A DNA stretch of 64,000 bases, taken from the NCBI GenBank assembly GCA_027422505.1, contig JAPQWV010000308.1, forward strand, positions 434,001 through 498,000, read 5' to 3'. The stretch's first letter is position 1. Each line of letters begins with the position of its first letter. A model generated the notes under the pieces. The model searched no databases. It saw only the letters and a list, made by a program, of their open reading frames with translations, and was not told the origin of the DNA. Below, in pieces: positions 11,384-21,419 of the stretch. Source of the DNA: Craterostigma plantagineum (Eukaryota > Streptophyta > Magnoliopsida > Lamiales > Linderniaceae). The position numbers and the translations under genes were made by a program.

Positions 11384-13105
11384 ATGGACGAGACTGAGAG
11401 AGACTCCGACGGGTCGGGTTTGGGTTTGGGTCTCAGCTTGGGTTTGGGAAGTTTTACTGAGAATCGGAGTTCAAACGATTCTCCGCCGGCGCCGCCGCCC
11501 ATCGCAGCTACAACGCCTGCGTTTCCTTTGAACCTCTTCAAGCCACCTTATTTTTTGCAGAGTAACGATAAATCTCATGGCTCTTTTCATGGTTTTCGAG
11601 CACCTTCGTCAGCTGGTAAAATGTCTTTATCTTTTTCTTGAATTTCTTTTTATTGAGAGAGCTCCCAAAGATGTCTTATCTTCAGCGATTTTCTTGCATT
11701 TTCCGACGTGGGTTCAGATCTCAACAAGGAGCAGAGATCTGTACTCCGAGGAATCGACGTGAATCAGCAGCCCATAACGGTGGTGATAGACTGCGAAGAA
11801 GAGAACGCCGTCGTTTCGTCGCCGAACAGCACCGTCTCGACTACGAGCCTAAGCGGCAAGAGGAGCGAGAGGGAGGATAGGGACGACGTGGAGAGCCTCG
11901 ATGCCGACGAAGACGACGGCGACGCCGCGGGGAGGAAGAAGCTCCGCCTATCCAAGGAGCAGGCGGTGGTTCTTGAAGAGACCTTCAAGGAGCACAACAC
12001 CTTGAATCCGGTGAGGGGCAGTTTGGTAAAATCGCATTCTTTTCTTTCCTAATTTTTTCTTTCCGAAAATTGAGAATCAATTTTTTTATTTGTTTTTTTT
12101 TTCTGGTACAGAAGCAAAAGCTGGCGCTGGCAAAGCAGCTTAACCTAAGGCCAAGGCAGGTGGAGGTGTGGTTTCAGAACAGAAGGGCAAGGTTGGTAAA
12201 TTTAATTTGTCTTTCCTTTCTGCCGTGGGTATTCTTGTCATTTCGCTTGGGTGGTTCCTCGTTTTCAGACAGTAAATGTGTTTGTTGTTCAATTATGTCA
12301 CCACCTCTACTCCAGGTAATAAATGGGACGTTCATTTCTAATTCGAAACCGGAAGTATGATCAATGGATTGGAGACGAATGACTTCAATAATATTGATTG
12401 AATATCAATAAACAAAATGGCAAAATTATAAAAATGGGTTAAGTATAACATTTTTTGACTTTGGGTCACTATGTTTGGGTCACTATGTTTGCCACTATGT
12501 GTATAGTAACAAAATTTGATCACTAGTTACAAAATTAGGCCACTAAGTATGTTATATTGTAACAAAACTAGATCATTAATTATGTATATGGATATAAATT
12601 TGGATTCTAACAAAATAGAAGTAAGTGATCTAATTTTGTTACTATATAGATAGTTAGTGGCATAGTTTAGTTTTGTAACTGACAAACATAATAGCCAAAG
12701 TGGCAAATTGACGTACTTAGTGATCTTTATAATTGTCCCAAACAAAATTGTAGAAAATCTTGGATTGGCTTGTGAGGTGAACACTTTAATTGACTTCAAT
12801 TTTAATCATGGTAATAATCTTTTTATTATAGGACGAAGCTGAAGCAGACGGAAGTTGACTGCGAATATCTGAGGAGATGCTGTGAGAATCTAACCGAAGA
12901 GAATCGCCGCCTACAAAGAGAAGTCAGCGAACTTCGAGCCCTAAAACTATCGCCGCAGTTTTACTCCAATATGAAGCCGCCCACCACACTTACCATGTGC
13001 CCTCAGTGCGAGCGCGTGGCAGTTTCGTCCTCTTCCTCCCTCTCCTCCTCCACCGCCGCCGCCGGACAGCCGCCGGAGGCCGCCGCCAGGGAGTGGTGGA
13101 GGTGA
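11384..13105 (+). CDS. HAT3: HD-Zip class II transcription factor (HAT3/ATHB4 type)
   Basis: Nuclear homeodomain-leucine zipper repressor that binds CAATNATTG-type sites. In Arabidopsis this group acts in shade avoidance and leaf polarity. Four exons join in phase: 11384-11615, 11718-12010, 12112-12191 and 12832-13105, giving 292 residues. An N-terminal Leu/Gly-rich EAR-like stretch ([10 protein letters not shown], residues 13-22) fits a repressor. An acidic linker follows (about 128-148), then the homeodomain (about 149-205, with WFQNRRAR at its end) and a leucine zipper (about 206-241). The diagnostic HD-Zip II C-terminal motif reads CPQCE (258-262) instead of CPSCE. The VLRG and [12 protein letters not shown] segments match the HAT3/ATHB4 subgroup, so this may be co-orthologous to both. 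Intron 3 carries a MULE-type MITE. The C-terminus ends shortly after the motif at REWWR. Confidence 0.92.
12410..12748. mobile_element. MULE-type MITE in intron 3 of the HD-Zip II gene
   Basis: A 9-bp direct repeat, AAACAAAAT, flanks the element at 12410-12418 and 12740-12748. The left end starts GGCAAAATTATAAAAATGGG. The right end, read on the minus strand, starts GGGACAATTATAAAGATCAC. The interior is made of short GGTCACTA/TAGTGACC-like words. A 9-bp duplication is typical of Mutator-like elements. A relative lies at 45243-45658. No transposase is encoded, so it is non-autonomous. Confidence 0.8.
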
Positions 13106-13727
13106 ACTTTTGGGCCGTCGATATATAGTTTGGACTTCGGTTTTATTTGATCTAGTAGGACTAGTGAATCTTTGATTTAAAAAAATTCCGAATTTCTTTG
13201 AGAGATATGTTATGTAAAGGGTTGTGTGGATTATTAGGAGATATGGACTTGAATGTTTTTTTTTTATTTTTCTGTCATGGGCTTTTGATTGATGGGATTA
13301 TATGGAGATATGGAAGTTGAATTCCATATGCCTTTTGGGCCTTTTTAAAGCATGGTTTTGTGTTTATCAAGTTTTTTAAATGTTATGAAATAACAAGCAC
13401 AAACATATCATTAGGGCGCAAAAACTAAACCGATCTGCCAATCCAACACGAACCGCACCCGAAATAATAGGTTTGAGTTAGTAGTTTCGACATGTAACCT
13501 GAACCCAACCCGAATATTAAGTGGGTCAGGTAATGGTTCGAATTTTCAACACGAAATCAACTCGAAATCAACCCGTTTATCAACTTATTTAACACTAATA
13601 ATATAAATTATTAAATCCTCAATATAAATAAAAGAAACTGTTTTTATTTAATTATATGACTTGTATTATTTGGAATTTTGATTGTTGTTGATTTTTAGAA
13701 AAAACAATTGCTTTGTATATCTATTTA
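13106..13727. other. 3' flank of the HD-Zip gene with a degenerate transposon-like segment
   Basis: No gene is seen. From about 13410 the DNA is rich in AACCCG/CGGGTT words, and these recur at 14095-14270 on the far side of a hAT-like insertion. This suggests that an older repeat was split by the younger insertion. The outer element has no clean ends that I could define. Confidence 0.4.
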
Positions 13728-14044
13728 CAGGGACGGAGCTACGTTGGGGCTAGGGGGGCCATTGACCCCCCAGCCAATTGTCTATATACCATTTATTATG
13801 CCTTTAGATTGAACAATGGTACTTGGTCTAGTGGCAAAGTCAGTGTAGTTAAGGTCATGTGTGACGGTTTGGTTGGGTTGGAATGCCATGAAGTTCATAT
13901 TTGTTTTGATTTTCTCCGAAGTCTTTTATTATACTTTGACCCCCCAAGTTAAGAATTTTTCTTTTGCCCCCAACTTACAATTTTTTTCTTTTGGCCCCCC
14001 CCCCCCCCCAACTCGTTTGGGCTGGCTCCGTCACTGTCTATTTA
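13720..14044. mobile_element. Non-autonomous hAT-like element (with 8-bp target duplication)
   Basis: The 8-bp repeat TCTATTTA sits at 13720-13727 and 14037-14044. The element between them (13728-14036, 309 bp) starts CAGGGACGGAGCTACG and ends GCTGGCTCCGTCACTG, which are imperfect inverted repeats. An 8-bp duplication with CAG...CTG ends is typical of hAT elements. It contains G- and C-runs (for example 13996-14009) and no transposase. A shorter relative lies at 49718-49891. Confidence 0.85.
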
Positions 14045-15344
14045 GTTTTCTTTAATTTGTTTTTATAATTATGATTATTTAGTTGCTTTTTTAAAATTTT
14101 AAACGGATTGATGGGTTAATGGGTTATATTTGGGAAGTAAGTCGGGTTATGGTTCGATACATCAACCCGTTTAAGTAAACAAGTCAGATCATGGTTGAAG
14201 TTTTCAACCCGTTTATTAAACAGGTTGAAACATGAATGAGACTCAACTCAACCCGACCAGTTTACCAAACTTACATATCATCATCTTTTATTTAATTCGT
14301 TTTCGGAAAAAAAAAAGAAAAAAAAAAAAAACTCACACACATTCGATTATGCAACTATATGGAATGTAAGGAAAATATTGACTTGGAAATAACGAAAATG
14401 AAGAAATAAGACTAAACACATTTGACTGAGTAGACAGCTCAGCTCAGATATACTCAGAATTGAAACTGGACAAAATCATCAGAAGCACAACAATTCTGTG
14501 TTTTTGGTTGCTCTAACGTACGCTTGGTGGTGAAAGCCCTGCCTATCCCCTGTCGTTGTCTCTTGGTACGAATTAATCTTCGCTGTTTTCGCCATTTTTG
14601 TCTTTGTTTTACTTTCAGGAAAAGGTAGATCGATTTGTAGGTTTTGAATGAAATCCCATTCATTTTTCGTGCATTTTACTTGTCTAATTCACTCCCCCAT
14701 AGCAAAACCCTCTGTGATTTGTTGGTTTTTTTAGGTCTTGATGATGTCAATCTTCCGTGGCTTATCCACCATCGGTGGCTAATCGCGGTTTTATGATGTG
14801 GGTCTTATTTATTTCTTTCCTCTTTTTTCAAAGTGTTACCTGAAGATTTATGTATGTATTGGACGATGATGTTCTTGTTTCCTAATTTTATCTTCATAAG
14901 TATGATTGAATTGAAGAGCTGTACCAATCTGTTTCCTTCTTCTTGGCTTCCAATTTGTTCTCTGTCAAAATTTGTCGATTTCTTGGAGATGAAGTCATGC
15001 CCTTTTGCCTCTCAATTTTTGTTTTTAGGTGATGTCGATTCCTTAGTACATTTACATGCTTCAACCGATTTTGAAACTGCGATTCGAGCGCCCAGGGATT
15101 TTCTTTTACGCGCCATTTCTTGCTGATCTATACACGTGTATTTGAATTGCGACAATTTATAGTTTCATAATTGAAGTCGATCTAATCGATCCATCAGTAT
15201 ATTTTCGTTCTTACCCGACGTTGAATGAGTGTTCGTTTTTCATGCTTGACGAATAGAACTGCATAACTAAATCGAGGGTTGGTCTATTATCTCTTTCCCT
15301 TTTCTTCTCATAAGGAACTCAATCTCAGACGTCAATCCTCGTTA
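14045..15344 (+). other. Intergenic DNA and probable 5' UTR of the next gene
   Basis: No supported coding region. From about 14690 the sequence is less AT-rich and resembles transcribed leader. A CT-rich tract and CAG acceptor at 15326-15328 suggest that a 5' UTR intron ends just before the start codon at 15345. An upstream 5' UTR exon cannot be placed with confidence. Confidence 0.35.
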
Positions 15345-17335
15345 ATGACAAGTGGGATGATCGAAGATGAGATGGAAGAAGAGCTCATGAAATACACAGA
15401 CAAAAGCACAAAGCAAGCCGAAGGGACCCACAAACAAAACGCTGACGTGGAAACCGACGGCGGCCCACTTAAAGGACACGGCGAAAAGACCCATAGAGAA
15501 GCAATAATTTCAAATAACGAGTCATCGAAGGCGAAAAAGATCGCCACAGCTGACGAGGCTGTGAAATCTACGAACTTGGTTGAAGCCTCTCAGAATGGTG
15601 GCGATGACGTTGACATCATAGGTAGCCCTAAAATGCCAGGCTGTCGTTTGATAGAAGCGGGGCCCATTATTACATCTGAAAGCTCGAGCTCATTCGGTGC
15701 CACGGAGGATTCTACAGATGAGCTTTCAGACAGCTGCCGTGATTCTGAGGCTACTTCGAGCCTACGTGGCGGCCCCATGAAGGCTGAGTTCAACAGGTTT
15801 AGCGAATTATCGACGATGAGGTAACATAGTTTACTCTTTCCCTTTTTTTTGGTTATTTTTTTTAGTTCTGTAAGATAGGAGGGTGACGTTGTAGGGTGGT
15901 TATACGGAATATAACGTTAAAAAATAAGCAATTTAGGGACAATATACGCCGGAACCCTAGATTTTGTGCTAAAGTATACGGTTCGGTTCAGGCGTATAAT
16001 ATATAGGGTTCGTGCAAAATTTTATAGGGTGACATTATATTATACGGACAATAACTTTCAATTTTTAAGCAATTTAGAATCAAAGTCTACGGTTTTGGCA
16101 TATAATGTCTATAAATTGCTTAGTTTTTTTAAAGTTATGTACATATAGTCATACCTGCTAAATTATCTTCCTACAATGACAACCTCCGAAATTACATTAC
16201 TAAAAACTGATTAACTCTTTTTTTTTATGGATCGATCCATGTGTATAGGCTCTTTTTAGTAGAACTGTGAACAATTTTTTTTTTCTTCTTGCTCATTGCT
16301 AAGCGTGAAGAGGAGGAAGGTGTCGAGTCAGTGGAAGACTCTCATACAACCGCTGACATGGCGACTGAAGTGGGCGGAGCTTCACATGAAAATGCTGACT
16401 GTATTCTCGCAAGGGTACGATCGAAAGCTCGAAAACCGTAATAAGCTGAAGCAGATTCGATTCGACAGGTCAGAAATCGAAGTCGCCGGCGCAAGGCAGA
16501 CTCCATTTTCCCACGTGAAAGACGCAAATCATGTCATGAGGAGGAAAAAGAGAAAGAAGGCCGAAATTTCGGATGATTTAGCTAAATATATGTCTCAGCA
16601 TAGCCTCTTTTCTTATTACAGTACGCGTTTTTTTTTTTTTTCCTTTTTTTTTCCTCTGAGAATTCCCTGTTCTTCGCCTCTGATCTCTTATTTTTTCCCA
16701 GATAACAGAAGAAAGAACGTGCCTCCAGCTTCAGCCATGGGTGAGACTTCGATTTTTATTATGGGATTTTATACTTTCGATAGGTCTTATGCTTATGTCA
16801 GCGTTCTTTGGCTTGCCCTAAAAACCTCGAAAAAAAAGCGGCCCCAAAGTTCATGGACGAAGAAGAATCTTGGGCTTCCATGGAGCATCTCCTTGAGACA
16901 TTTCGAAGCAGCGACGATTCTTCAGACGCTTCGCTGCGAAGGATTTTCGATCTAGAGTCGAAAATCGCTGTGATGAAGAGGAAAGCGAGAAAGTTATTAC
17001 ACGATAATTCTTGGATGCATAATAACGAAACCCACGCTGGGAACCCTTCGTCTATCGGGACATACATTACGGCCCAACTCATGTCTGAATACTCTCTAAA
17101 TGACGATCTTGCCCCTGAAGATGATGAAGTCGTTGTTCGTGAAGAGGGAAACGCTTCAGAGGAAGTTCGTGCTACTGCTCGCCCGAGGGGCGCATCGGTA
17201 ATTAATCCAAACCCGTCGACGATTCGAACGGACGGTGGTTCGAACGTCGGCGATCGATCGCCGAAAAAGATACAATCGGTTTCGACGATCACGGGCCCGA
17301 GGAGCAAGAGGATGGGAGGTAATAAGGGGAGGTAA
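15345..17335 (+). CDS. Plant-specific conserved protein of unknown function, probably nuclear
   Basis: I know this family only as uncharacterised plant proteins. Readable exons are 15345-15820, 16304-16620, 16702-16740 and a last exon ending at the TAA at 17333-17335. Exon 1 is acidic and Ser-rich. Exon 2 carries a basic segment VKRRKVSSQWKTLIQPLTWR followed by WAELHMKM, the family's recognisable core, and then a second basic cluster (RRKKRKKAE) before DLAKYMSQHSLFSYY. The last exon has an acidic EEESW segment and a heptad-like RIFDLESKIAVMKRK. The joint between exons 3 and 4 is unsettled. The good donor at 16741 with the good acceptor at 16801 puts a stop at 16820. A weak acceptor at 16838 or a weak donor at 16719 restores the frame, giving about 442-447 residues. 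The basic clusters suggest nuclear localisation. Confidence 0.7.
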
Positions 17336-18249
17336 ATAAATTGTGAAATAAAAGATACGTTAATTATTGTGGAGTAATTATTTGGATTTGTGTTACTTTT
17401 TTTGTTTGTTTGTTTTCTTTTAGGAAGTGTGAAATTCGTTTTGTTCCTTTGGTGTAAGGCATGATGAATGGACTGATGCATCTTGTAATTTTGTGAGGTG
17501 CTCATTCGTGCTTGAAGATATGATTTCGAGGATTTTTTTTTTTTTTATTTTTCTGAAAAGTGAATTATGGTGTCTTTGGCTTTTTATATATGTTGATTTT
17601 TTTTTTTCCCAAGCTTTTCATATATGTTGATAACAAGCTATAATTACTTTCCATTGTTGTTTATATGATGAATAAATTCAATTTTTCGAAATTTTAAGAA
17701 ACTAGTTCCATTATATGCTTCAAGATTAGATACATATAATTTCGATGTACAGAAAAGCCTATCGAGTTGCGAGAACTAAATCATTTATTTAGTTGATCAT
17801 TAATTTTTTATGTGAATCTGATTTAATTCCTTCATGTTGAAATTAGGTTTGACTTGGGCCTTGGTTAAATATGATAAAATTAGAGTTAGAATCAAACACC
17901 ATATATATCAAACGTTATTCTTGAGATTCTCAGCTTAATTCTCCTCTTCAAACGGCGACACATTACAAAACCAAATACACCACGACAACAAAAGGCATTC
18001 AATTCAATTCATTCCATCACAAGGCCAAAAGAATAATCAAAACTTTGCAATTCTTCCATAAATTCCCTTCCTTGTTGGCTTCACAAAGCTCCGATTAATC
18101 CAATGCTAAAGAAAGTCGAATCAAAGATCCAATTCTTACATATGAATCTCTCCAAAGTCCAAAACCCATTACACTCCTCCCCCCAAAAAACCCTGATATA
18201 AATAACCCTAAAAACCTCACCCCTAACAACAAACCCTAAAAAGGAAAAA
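17336..18249 (+). other. Intergenic DNA with TATA-like site before the kiwellin gene
   Basis: No gene seen. A TATA-like ATATAAAT lies near 18196-18203, about 50 bp before the kiwellin start codon, and AACCCTAAA telo-box-like words occur between the two. Confidence 0.4.
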
Positions 18250-18807
18250 ATGACGAAAAAGCTCACACTCATCCCCGCCCTCGCCATACTCCTAACCCTA
18301 ACCCTGACCCTAACCGTCGACTCGTGCCAGCCGAGCGGCACACTCAAGGGCAAGAAACCGCCGCCCGGTCAGTGCAATCGAGACGACAACTCAGACTGCT
18401 GCCAGCAAGGAAAATCGTACAAAACTTACAAATGTTCCCCTAAAATAACGGGCCACACGAAGGCCATACTAACCCTAAATAGCTTCGAAAAGGGCAAGGA
18501 CGGGGGTGGGCCCGCCGAGTGCGATGGAAAGTTCCATTCAGACTCTAAGCCCATCGTTGCACTTTCGACTGGGTGGTTCGAGAATAGGGCTCGGTGCCAT
18601 AAGTTCATTACGGTCCATGGAAATGGTAAGAGCGTGAAAGCTATGGTGGTCGACGAGTGCGATTCGACCGAGGGGTGCGATGCAGACCACGATTATCAGC
18701 CTCCGTGCGGTAATAATATGGTCGATGCTTCGAAGGCTGTCTGGAAAGCGTTGGGCGTTCCCGAGAGCGATTGGGGATGGATGGACGTGTATTGGTCCGA
18801 CGCTTGA
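18250..18807 (+). CDS. Kiwellin / ripening-related secreted protein
   Basis: Small secreted cysteine-rich protein of the kiwellin (ripening-related, grip22-like) family with a double-psi beta-barrel fold. Some members are apoplastic defence proteins, such as the maize kiwellin that blocks a smut chorismate mutase. It is a single exon of 185 residues. Residues 1-25 form a hydrophobic signal peptide. The mature part shows family segments including CQPSG, CCQQGKSYKTYKC, AILTLNSFEKGKDGGGP, LSTGWFENRARC, MVVDECDS, CDADHDYQPPC, and the C-terminal WGWMDVYWSDA. Length and cysteine number are normal. The signal peptide is partly encoded by CCCTAAC-like repeats (18291-18316). A decayed duplicate lies about 900 bp downstream. 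The exact partner of this member is unknown. Confidence 0.93.
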   Translation: MTKKLTLIPALAILLTLTLTLTVDSCQPSGTLKGKKPPPGQCNRDDNSDCCQQGKSYKTYKCSPKITGHTKAILTLNSFEKGKDGGGPAECDGKFHSDSKPIVALSTGWFENRARCHKFITVHGNGKSVKAMVVDECDSTEGCDADHDYQPPCGNNMVDASKAVWKALGVPESDWGWMDVYWSDA

Positions 18808-19713
18808 ACTCATAATAATATGTTATTGCAAGAGTGTAAAATACGATGTTTGTTTTAAGGAAGAAAAGTGAATGACTGTGTGTGTGTGGCTTGTGTTCTG
18901 CGTGTAGTAATTAAGCGATGATCTCCGACGAGTAAGGCGAGAGATTATCGCTGTCGGTGGAATAAGGTCGTTTTCGTGTTTGTTGTGTCGTTTGTCTGTG
19001 TAACATATAATATGAAGTTTGATGATCGTCGTTTCTCATCAGTATGCGGATTTTCTTGAGAATTGATTTGAATGAAATGATTTATCGACCATAACCCTAG
19101 GTTTCGTTTTTCTTGGGCGTTTTGAATTTTATTAAGCTCCGAATCAAACGGTTTGTCGGCAATGTAACATATATGGAAGTTTGATAATGGAATCATTTTA
19201 CATCAGTATTCAGATTCTTGACGGCGATCAGAAACGAAATGTATGATTTTGAAAAGTTGCTAATTTTTTTTTATCATTTTATCATAGCCATTTTCTTGAA
19301 TTACAAAAAAATCATAACCCTTCTTTTGATATTCACGAGTTTTTTTTTTTTTTTTCGGCGCTTTGGTAACCATACGAAAACTATTATTATATGCACCTTC
19401 AAGCGGAAAGCACGAAGTAAGACGGCCATAGCTCGGAAAATATCAAGCGATTATCGTTCTATTGTTAATTTTCTACGTTACTCTCAAATTAGCCTCGTCG
19501 AAAAAATAGGCTTATTTGCGCCACGACGTGCTATCGAATCTCGTCGCATATGTAACACAAGATTGATTCAGAAATTCGATTCAATTTCATTAGACAACGA
19601 ATGTACTTTCTGCATAGGACATCCCAATTGAATATCCCAACACTACACTAAATACATTGAATCCCTTACCCTCTTCACAAACTAACAAAAACCCTAAGAC
19701 AAGAAAAAAGAAG
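18808..19713 (+). other. 3' flank of the kiwellin gene and spacer to its pseudogene
   Basis: No supported gene. Two related segments, near 19001-19060 and 19161-19240, share TGAAGTTTGAT and ATTCTTGA-type words, which hints at duplicated 3' flank material. A T-run lies at 19340-19355. Confidence 0.35.
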
Positions 19714-20202
19714 ATGAAGGAAAAACCAAGAAAGCCTAACTATTGATCATTCTCATCCTCACACTCATAACCTTAAACGTAGAGGCCCAACAATGCTCGC
19801 CGAGCGGGAAAATATTACAACACATACAAATGTTCCCCAGCTAAGATCATGGGCCACACCAAAGCAATCCTAACCCTAAATAGCTTCGAGAAGGGCAAAG
19901 ATGGGGGCGGGCCCACCGAGTGCGATGGAAAGTACCATAAAGATTAGAAGCCCGTTGTTGCCCTTTCGACTGGGTGGTTCGTAAATAGGGCTCGGTGCCA
20001 CAAGTATGTTAAGAAATTTGGCAATAATGGTAATAATAAGAGCGTTAGGGCTATGGTGGTCGACGAGTGAGATTCGACCCGAGGGTGCGATGCGGTCCAC
20101 GATTATCAGCCACCGTGCGGTAATAACATTGTCGCTGGCTCGAGGGCGGTTTGGGTAAGAAGGGTTGGGGGTTGGATGGAGATATATTGGACTGATGATT
20201 GA
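19714..20202 (+). pseudogene. Kiwellin pseudogene (tandem duplicate)
   Basis: This region is clearly homologous to the gene at 18250-18807 but cannot make the full protein. The start at 19714 runs into a stop after ten codons because of a frameshift in the signal peptide. The segment between CSPSG and the TYKC-like region is deleted. In-frame stops replace sense codons near 19945 (TAG after KD) and 20068 (TGA in the VVDEC motif), and the part before the final tryptophan-rich end is shortened. The conserved LNSFEKGKDGGGP, DYQPPC and YWTDD-like segments are still readable. It lies in the same orientation as the intact gene, so a local tandem duplication followed by decay is the simplest history. 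Confidence 0.9.
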
Positions 20203-20395
20203 TAATCATGATAATATGCTTATGTATTTGACGAGAAGGTGATGATAGTTTATGGGTGTTGTAATAAACTAAATAAATTGTTACATAAACCATTGGAGTC
20301 GATGTAATGGACAAGTATTATTGGCGATGATGTGCTCAAAGACATTATCGAAGAAATAAAAAATCTTGCTTTATTTACGGTTGTTCTCGTTTACT

Positions 20396-20397
<2 letters not shown>

Positions 20398-20441
<44 letters not shown>
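20398..20441. repeat. (ATT)n microsatellite
   Basis: About fourteen uninterrupted ATT units, lying 200 bp after the kiwellin pseudogene. Likely length-polymorphic. Confidence 0.95.
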
Positions 20442-20442
<1 letters not shown>

Positions 20443-21419
20443 AATATGTTCGCTAATTTTCTTGTGATAATTTTATATATAAAATAATATGTGGAGATAG
20501 GATGTCATCCTAGCGGGATCCAAATTAAAACAATAAAATTTATCAAGTGAAGTTCAGATGTAGTAAAATAATTCAATGGATCATTTTACAAATATAATAG
20601 AAATTAGAACTAAAATAATATTTTCTACTGCAAATATTAAGGAAAAAAAAATTCAGTGGGGTCCATGGATCCCACTGGCCGTGGTAGCTCCGCCAATTAG
20701 TACGGCGACATTGTCGGGAATTTAATATTGATTTTATTGTGGAGACTCTTTTACACGATATTGTCATTTTGACAATGTTTTTGGAATATGACAACTGTTT
20801 TTTTGTAATAAGAACACACCAATTCTGAGACTATATCGAACTTATTCAATGTTTTGTGGACTTTCTAATATAAAATATAGGAAATATACTTTTGGCGAGA
20901 GAGAACTACTACGAAAATTTTAGATTTCACATGATGAGGTGTTTAAAATCAACAAATCAAGAATCTCTATAAATGAAATTGAATCATGCCCTATAGTTTT
21001 TCGTCAAGCACTTTTCATCCATCATATTCTCTTCTTGATCTATTCGGTGCTTTACTTTCTAAGTAGATGTGTCGGAATAATTTTACAACCTAACCAAACA
21101 GAAATTAATTTCTGTTTTATGTTTTTTATACTTTTTTATAAAAATATTGTATTAATTGATATTGGCATAAAGTATGGGATACCACGCACAAGTGGGGTTT
21201 ACTGTGTGGGTGGTCGATAAAGAGACTATAGTAGAAAAATAATTACTAATATAGAAAAACAAGCAAAGTTGTCTCGCATTTATTTTAATATAGCAAAGAA
21301 AGCATAGAATGAAGGAAAAGGAAGCATTCTCATTTATCACTGCTCTCACTTGAGAGTGGACCCAAAACGCAATTCATTTCCTTTTTTCCCCAAAAAAGAA
21401 ATAGAAAAAATAAAATAAA
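20442..21419. other. Intergenic DNA upstream of the NRG2-like gene
   Basis: No gene found. At 20655-20702 a segment containing GGTAGCTCCGCC looks like one end, in reverse orientation, of a GGCGGAGC-type hAT element such as those at 13728 and 49718. The other end could not be found. Confidence 0.4.

Noticed and set aside
13713..14055. Two overlapping plus-strand open frames
   Set aside because: Contained in the hAT-like element and composed of its G- and C-runs.
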